A stretch of 11,328 bases of DNA from Deltaproteobacteria bacterium GWA2_55_10. Its GTDB lineage: Bacteria; Desulfobacterota; GWC2-55-46. Shown piece by piece: positions 7,216-11,328 of the stretch. The stretch is from assembly GCA_001797415.1 (NCBI GenBank), contig MGPL01000154.1:1-11328 (forward strand), given 5' to 3'. The stretch's first letter is position 1. Each line of letters starts with the position of its first letter. A program made the position numbers and the translations under genes. A model generated the notes under the pieces. It did not search any database. It saw only the letters and a list, made by a program, of their open reading frames with translations, and was not told the DNA's origin.

Positions 7216-7305
7216 TATGCTTATTCCCTTTCTGAACCAAACTGCTGATTTTATTGATAAATCAGCTTAATATTAAAGAGCCGGCAACTGCCGGCTTTCG
7301 ACTTT
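7216..7305 (-). promoter_or_regulatory. Predicted 5' leader with two inverted repeats (zinc-ribbon operon)
   Basis: If transcription starts about 7 nt after the TAAGAT box, near 7305, the zinc-ribbon mRNA has a leader of about 90 nt. It contains a GC-rich hairpin (AGCCGGC 7279-7285 / GCCGGCT 7290-7296, loop 4 nt) followed by CUCUUUAAU in the RNA. A perfect 8 bp inverted repeat follows (GCTGATTT 7244-7251 / AAATCAGC 7259-7266, 7 nt spacer), then the Shine-Dalgarno. The first hairpin could act as a weak attenuator; the second could be an operator or an RNA hairpin. It matches no riboswitch class I know. Confidence 0.4.
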
Positions 7306-7311
7306 TGTCCA

Positions 7312-7340
7312 ATCTTAACCCTAAAGATGCCGCTTGTCAA
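7312..7340 (-). promoter_or_regulatory. Candidate promoter of zinc-ribbon/phosphoesterase operon
   Basis: On the minus strand a consensus TTGACA (7340-7335) is followed after exactly 17 bp by TAAGAT (7317-7312, 4/6 with T, A and final T kept). The -35 shares five bases with the -35 of the divergent ccsA promoter. It predicts a start near A7305, well upstream of the ATG. Confidence 0.55.
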
Positions 7341-7362
7341 ACCAAATGGGACATGTTAAATT
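7334..7362 (+). promoter_or_regulatory. Candidate promoter of ccsA-resB, leaderless type
   Basis: TTGTCA (7334-7339, 5/6 consensus), a 17 bp spacer and TAAATT (7357-7362) end exactly 6 nt before the ccsA ATG at 7369. No Shine-Dalgarno precedes that ATG. The predicted mRNA starts at or next to the start codon. The -35 overlaps the opposing -35 of the zinc-ribbon operon. Confidence 0.5.
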
Positions 7363-7368
7363 CCCCTG

Positions 7369-8238
7369 ATGTCCTACGATGTTATCCTTTCGAGGGACTC
7401 CTTTCTTCTCTCAGTCGAGCTCCGGATCTTCTGGGCAATAGCCTTAATCTACGGCGCGTCCCTTCTTTTGCATTTGGTCCACATCGCGAGCAGGGGCGCA
7501 TTGGCCGGGAGAGCAGCCTATCTTCTGCTATGGGCCGCCGCGGTGCCCCATGCCGGGCTCATACTCTTGCGCACCTTCGAGGCAGGCAGGGCCCCGTTCC
7601 AGACCCTCTACGAGAGCCTATCGTGGTTCGCCTGCTCGGCTGTCCTCACCTGGCTCTTTGTATCCCGCAAATGGAAGGGCTTTTTTCTCCCCGGCGCGCT
7701 CGTATCCGCGCTTGCCCTGGGCGCAAGCCTTTATGCCCTGCTCTCGCGTTCGCCTGCCATAGAGCCCCTCTCACCGCCTTTGCAGAGCTGGTGGTTTGAA
7801 TCGCATGTCATACTCGCCTTTTTCTCGTACGCGGTCTTTATCGTAAGCGCCTCGATTGAGATAAGCTGGCTGGCGTTCAGAAAGCGCTCTGACCTGTACG
7901 GCCTGCCTGAAGAGCAGCTCAAGGGCTTTCACGATACGGCCCACAGGCTCATCCTCTTCGGCTTCCCATTGCTTACCTTCGGCATATTCTCGGGCGCAGC
8001 CTGGGCTAACGAGGCCTGGGGCAGATACTGGAGCTGGGACCCGAAGGAGACCTGGTCTCTTATCACATGGACGGTGTTCGCCGTCTACCTGCATTCAAAG
8101 ACCGTCCCCGCCCTCAAGGGAACTCCCGCGTCAGTCTTCAACATCCTGGGCTTCATCTGCATGCTCATGACATTCCTGGGCGTAAACTGGCTTGCCAAGC
8201 TCCTTGGCATACCGAGCCTGCATATATATTCGGTGTAG
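7369..8238 (+). CDS. ccsA: Cytochrome c biogenesis protein CcsA (ResC-like heme handler)
   Basis: This is the integral membrane heme-transporting half of the system II cytochrome c synthase, which moves heme across the inner membrane and presents it for attachment to apocytochromes. The 289-residue protein has about eight hydrophobic segments (roughly 18-37, 48-68, 84-99, 105-125, 145-169, 192-212, 229-246, 256-275). The heme-binding WWD signature is clear at 212-229 (WANEAWGRYWSWDPKETW), and candidate axial ligands are H61, H146 and H242. The start has no Shine-Dalgarno, but a well-spaced promoter ends 6 nt before it. resB begins 4 bp after its stop, and the two products work as one complex. 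Names vary: the same protein is called ResC in Bacillus and is sometimes labelled CcsB. The family call is secure. Confidence 0.95.
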   Translation: MSYDVILSRDSFLLSVELRIFWAIALIYGASLLLHLVHIASRGALAGRAAYLLLWAAAVPHAGLILLRTFEAGRAPFQTLYESLSWFACSAVLTWLFVSRKWKGFFLPGALVSALALGASLYALLSRSPAIEPLSPPLQSWWFESHVILAFFSYAVFIVSASIEISWLAFRKRSDLYGLPEEQLKGFHDTAHRLILFGFPLLTFGIFSGAAWANEAWGRYWSWDPKETWSLITWTVFAVYLHSKTVPALKGTPASVFNILGFICMLMTFLGVNWLAKLLGIPSLHIYSV

Positions 8239-8242
8239 GCGT

Positions 8243-9709
8243 ATGAAGACGCGGACAGATATAAAAAATATCGAATGGCTCTCATCTTTGAGGAAGGCCC
8301 TGGCCTGGTCTTACAGAAAGCTCTCGTCCATTGAGACCTCTGTCTGGCTGCTCTCCCTTCTCGCCATCTCGTTCATGGTCGGCACGATATTCCCGCAGGG
8401 CGGAGACTTCGACGAGTACGTGAAGGAAGGCGGCAGGTTCGTACTCCTTGTAGAGGCCTTTGACCTTCTTGCGTTCTTCTCTTCGCCCTTATTCCTCGCA
8501 ATCGCTCTCCTGTTTGTATTGAACCTCGTCATCTGCACCTGCGAGAGATACAAGGCGCTCTTCGCCAAACGCAGGTTCCCTGAGTCGTTCGCTCCCACGA
8601 AGAGCTTCCTTGTGACGCAGGACGCAATACGGGCCCACGATGAGACGAGAAGGATTTTAAATGACAGCCTCGGCTTCAGGCTCGTTGACAAGGACAGCGC
8701 ATGGATAGTAATGGAAAAGGGGCTGCCTTACAGGTGGCTGACATGGGCATATCACGCTGGACTCGTCGTCTGCCTCATCGGAGTCCTCTTTACCTTCCTC
8801 TTTGCATTTGAAGATACGATAACGCTCAAAACCGGCTCTCCCCAGACCGTCATCCCGACAACGACAGGCCGGGTGCAGTACATCTGGCAGAACGGGTCTC
8901 CCCAGACCGATTATCATCTCCTTCTCGATTCATTCACGACGGAGTACGAGGAATCGCACGAACTCGATTACCCGGATGACAGGAAGGCAAGACTCGCAAT
9001 GGGCCTGGGCTGGAAGATGCCCGAGCACAAGATGTCTGTCGACCCGCTCTTCGCGACGGACTGGAAGGCGAAGCTGAAGATAATCGGCGGCAGCAGCACG
9101 CTCGCCGAAAAAGAGATAGAGATAAACGAGCCCCTGAAATACGGCGGCTACACCTTTTACCTCATGGGCTTTGAACAGAGGCTCAAGCTCAGGGTAAACG
9201 ACAGTTTCATGCCTCTCGACGCCAAGGCCGACGATGATGTGATAATACCCGGCAGCATGATCGCGTTAAGCCTCGGGACGCTCCGCACGGGCAAGGCCAA
9301 AAGGCTCGACGGCACGATTGACGAGCTTACGCCCTATGTCACCGTGAAGGACTCGGCCAGCAAGGACGAACCTGCAATACTCAAACTGAACGACTCCATA
9401 ATCGTCGACGGCAATATAGTAACCCTTATCGGCTTCACCGAGCAGGCAATCCTGAGCTACAGGTACGACCCTGGCGTAACCATCCTGTGGATAGGCGGGA
9501 TCATCGCGCTTGTCGCGCTCTTCCTGCGGCTCTACGGTTCATACTACCTTCTCGCGTACAAAGTAGATGACGCTGACGCCATAGTGACTGTCAACTTCAA
9601 TATCACCTCAAAAGGCCTCTTAGCCTCGCCTGAACATATCGAAAACAGGATAGAGGAGCTTCTCACGGCAGGCGACCTCAAGCCGCTTGCGCTTCCAGAG
9701 CAAACCTGA
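8243..9709 (+). CDS. resB: Cytochrome c biogenesis protein ResB (Ccs1/CcsB)
   Basis: ResB is the partner of CcsA in system II cytochrome c maturation and is thought to hold the apocytochrome cysteines reduced and bring them to the heme. The 488-residue protein has the ResB plan: TM1 (about 33-50, ending in GTIFPQ), TM2 (81-99), TM3 (165-187, with conserved H171 in TWAYHAGL), a large periplasmic domain of about 220 residues, and TM4 (412-429). EPLKYGGYTFYLMGF (296-310) and RYDPGVTILWIGG (407-419) are family hallmarks. The ATG at 8243 is 4 bp past the ccsA stop. An upstream in-frame ATG at 8192 lies inside ccsA and adds an uncharged-looking, family-unlike tail, so it was not used. No strong ribosome binding site is seen, suggesting coupled translation. 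Two GSPQT motifs 20 residues apart (199-203, 219-223 region) sit at the start of the periplasmic domain. Confidence 0.93.
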   Translation: MKTRTDIKNIEWLSSLRKALAWSYRKLSSIETSVWLLSLLAISFMVGTIFPQGGDFDEYVKEGGRFVLLVEAFDLLAFFSSPLFLAIALLFVLNLVICTCERYKALFAKRRFPESFAPTKSFLVTQDAIRAHDETRRILNDSLGFRLVDKDSAWIVMEKGLPYRWLTWAYHAGLVVCLIGVLFTFLFAFEDTITLKTGSPQTVIPTTTGRVQYIWQNGSPQTDYHLLLDSFTTEYEESHELDYPDDRKARLAMGLGWKMPEHKMSVDPLFATDWKAKLKIIGGSSTLAEKEIEINEPLKYGGYTFYLMGFEQRLKLRVNDSFMPLDAKADDDVIIPGSMIALSLGTLRTGKAKRLDGTIDELTPYVTVKDSASKDEPAILKLNDSIIVDGNIVTLIGFTEQAILSYRYDPGVTILWIGGIIALVALFLRLYGSYYLLAYKVDDADAIVTVNFNITSKGLLASPEHIENRIEELLTAGDLKPLALPEQT

Positions 9710-9729
9710 TACAAACCGTGCCCAATTCA

Positions 9730-9758
9730 TAGAAAATAATGAGCCGTGATGATATTAT
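9730..9758 (+). promoter_or_regulatory. Candidate promoter of the helicase gene, leaderless type
   Basis: TATTAT (9753-9758, 5/6 to consensus) ends exactly 6 nt before the ATG at 9765. A weak TAGAAA (9730-9735, 4/6) lies 17 bp upstream as the -35. No Shine-Dalgarno is present. I see no terminator between resB and this gene, so read-through from the ccs operon is also possible. Confidence 0.4.
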
Positions 9759-9764
9759 CTTGAG

Positions 9765-11328
9765 ATGGACATCAGGGCGTTCATAGACGAGATAACATCG
9801 AGGCCGGACCTGCGCGAAGTGGTCCATCATGAGGAGATCCCTTCCAGGGCTCCTTCCTATGCCGAGACCTCGACCCCACTGCGTCCGGAGATCAAGGATG
9901 CCCTGTCATGCCTCGGCATCAACGGGCTTTTCAGCCACCAGGCCGAAGGCATAGACCTTATCCGACAGGGCAGGAACGTAGTCGTGATGACGCCTACCGC
10001 GAGCGGCAAGAGCCTCATCTACAACATCCCGGTCGCTGAGGCGGTCCTTGATGACCCCGAGGCAACGGCAATGTACATCTTCCCGCTGAAGGGTCTTGAG
10101 CAGGACCAGCTCGGCGCATTCAGAGAGTTTGCCTCAAAGCTCCCCATAGAGCGTCCTGAGAGCCCTGCCAAGGGCAAGAGAAAGGCCTTCCATCCCGGCA
10201 TATCCGAGATATACGACGGGGACACCAGCGCGTACAAGAGAAAGAAGATTAGAGAAGCGCCGCCGTCTGTCGTGCTCACGAACCCGGACATGATCCACCT
10301 TGCGATTGTCCCCTTTCATCAGAAGTGGGAGAAGTTCTTCAGGAACCTCAAGTACGTCATAGTGGACGAGATACATACCTACAGGGGCGTATTCGGTTCG
10401 CACGTCGCAAACGTATTGAGGAGGCTAAGGAGGATCGCGAGGCTCTACGGCAGCGACCCGGTCTTCATCGCCTGTTCGGCGACGATAGCAAACCCCGGCG
10501 AGCTTGCCCGGATGCTAACCGGCCTTGAGTTCGAGACAATAACCAGAAGCGGCGCGCCGCAGGGTTCCCGGCACTTTCTCTTCCTCAACCCCTCTTTCGG
10601 GGTAAGCCCATACACGGTCGCAACGCGCCTGTTCGCGTCGTCCATCAGGGCGGGCTTCAAGACAATAGCATTCACTAAGGCGAGGAAGATAACCGAGATC
10701 ATGCACTCGTGGATACGGGACGGGTTCCGTGACATAAGCGGTTCCATCAGCTCTTACCGCGCCGGGTTCCTCCCGGAAGAGAGGCGCGAGATAGAAAAGA
10801 GGCTCTTCTCAGGCGAGCTCTCCGGAGTAATCTCGACGAGCGCCCTCGAGCTTGGCGTGGATATAGGCGGACTGGATGTCTGCATACTGGTCGGCTATCC
10901 GGGCACAATAAGCTCGACCTGGCAGAGGAGCGGCAGGGTCGGCAGGAGCGGCAGGGATTCGCTCATCGTGATGGTCGGCCTTACTGACGCGCTTGACCAG
11001 TACTTCATGAGGAACCCTATTGATTTTTTCAGGCGCGCCTCAGAAGCGGCGGTGCTCGACCCGTTCAACAGGCCCATAGTCAAATCGCATGCGTTATGCG
11101 CCGCTTCAGAAAGGTACCTGAAAAAAGACGACCCGGTCTTCGATGTGCCGAGGCTCGCCCCTGTGCTCGACGAGCTCGAGGCCGAAGGCAAGCTGAGGCG
11201 CGGCAAGCTCGATGTATGGTTCAGCCGAAAGAAGTATCCGCAGATGGAAGTGTCCATCAGGGAGGCTGGAGAGGCGTACTCTATACTCAAGGACGACGGA
11301 ACGCTCCTCGGCGAATCGAGCTCTTCGC
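9765..11328 (+). CDS. DEAD/DEAH-box helicase, YprA/MrfA-like (3' end outside window)
   Basis: This superfamily 2 helicase runs off the right edge; 521 codons are visible with no stop. An N-terminal extension (1-50) leads into a Q-motif-like FSHQ (Q59), Walker A TPTASGKS (76-83), the Walker B box DEIH (201-204), motif III SAT (238-240), and a second RecA domain with YRAGFLPEERREIE, STSALELGVDIGG and motif VI QRSGRVGRSGR (387-397). The stretch after motif VI (LDQYFMRNP, then HALCAASE) matches the YprA/MrfA/DUF1998 helicases rather than RecQ or Lhr. In Bacillus, MrfA is a 3'-5' DNA helicase that helps repair mitomycin C damage; the C-terminal DUF1998 cysteine cluster expected there would lie beyond the window. 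The start follows a -10-like box by 6 nt. It is not obviously linked in function to ccsA-resB. Confidence 0.88.
   Translation, partial: MDIRAFIDEITSRPDLREVVHHEEIPSRAPSYAETSTPLRPEIKDALSCLGINGLFSHQAEGIDLIRQGRNVVVMTPTASGKSLIYNIPVAEAVLDDPEATAMYIFPLKGLEQDQLGAFREFASKLPIERPESPAKGKRKAFHPGISEIYDGDTSAYKRKKIREAPPSVVLTNPDMIHLAIVPFHQKWEKFFRNLKYVIVDEIHTYRGVFGSHVANVLRRLRRIARLYGSDPVFIACSATIANPGELARMLTGLEFETITRSGAPQGSRHFLFLNPSFGVSPYTVATRLFASSIRAGFKTIAFTKARKITEIMHSWIRDGFRDISGSISSYRAGFLPEERREIEKRLFSGELSGVISTSALELGVDIGGLDVCILVGYPGTISSTWQRSGRVGRSGRDSLIVMVGLTDALDQYFMRNPIDFFRRASEAAVLDPFNRPIVKSHALCAASERYLKKDDPVFDVPRLAPVLDELEAEGKLRRGKLDVWFSRKKYPQMEVSIREAGEAYSILKDDGTLLGESSSS

Noticed and set aside
7278..7298. GC-rich hairpin as a plus-strand terminator
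   Set aside because: No plus-strand gene lies upstream of it, and the following T-run is interrupted (TTTCGACTTTTG). It is better placed in the minus-strand leader.
7254..7799. A 181-codon plus-strand frame overlapping the ccsA start
   Set aside because: It is out of frame with ccsA, which has clear membrane segments and the WWD motif. The translation is Pro/Arg/Leu-rich without any domain.
8192..8242. An upstream in-frame ATG extending resB by 17 residues into ccsA
   Set aside because: The extra residues (MPSSLAYRACIYIRCRR) do not resemble a ResB N-terminus, and the ATG 4 bp after the ccsA stop fits an operon junction.

Overview
This 11.3 kb window is an ordinary chromosomal segment of housekeeping genes, GC-rich by eye, with heavy use of AGG (Arg) and ATA (Ile) codons. 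A class A penicillin-binding protein and a system II (CcsA/ResB) cytochrome c maturation pair suggest a Gram-negative, c-type-cytochrome-using respiratory bacterium. The codon style and gene mix resemble Desulfobacterota or Nitrospirota relatives, but that placement is an inference. I see no tRNA or rRNA gene, CRISPR array, transposase, phage gene or defence island.

Layout from left to right. A bifunctional (p)ppGpp synthetase/hydrolase (relA/spoT, minus strand) diverges across about 138 bp from a PBP1A peptidoglycan synthase (plus strand). Its stop is 3 bp upstream of moaA, the radical-SAM enzyme that starts molybdenum cofactor synthesis. A strong hairpin terminator follows moaA. The next 387 bp without genes hold several short dispersed-repeat-type sequences, including a possible MITE-like unit. 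A minus-strand pair then reads back towards moaA: a 102-residue zinc-ribbon protein of unknown function followed by an MJ0912/YfcE-type metallophosphoesterase. Diverging from that pair on the plus strand are ccsA and resB, 4 bp apart, which together make the heme handling and apocytochrome ligation machine. Last comes a YprA/MrfA-like DEAD/DEAH-box helicase that runs off the right edge.

The most interesting signal is in the promoters. Each plus-strand transcription unit (PBP1A, ccsA, helicase) has a TANNNT -10-like hexamer ending exactly 6 nt before its ATG and no convincing Shine-Dalgarno. relA/spoT has TTGAAA-N17-TAAATT ending 8 nt before its likely ATG. This is the arrangement expected for leaderless mRNAs. 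In contrast, the zinc-ribbon/phosphoesterase operon has a consensus TTGACA-N17-TAAGAT promoter. Its -35 box overlaps the ccsA -35 box on the opposite strand, and it predicts a leader of about 90 nt with two inverted repeats and a Shine-Dalgarno. I found no clearly new multi-gene system. The testable leads are the leaderless promoter pattern, the interlocked divergent promoter, the structured leader, and the small repeat-bounded unit next to the phosphoesterase stop codon.
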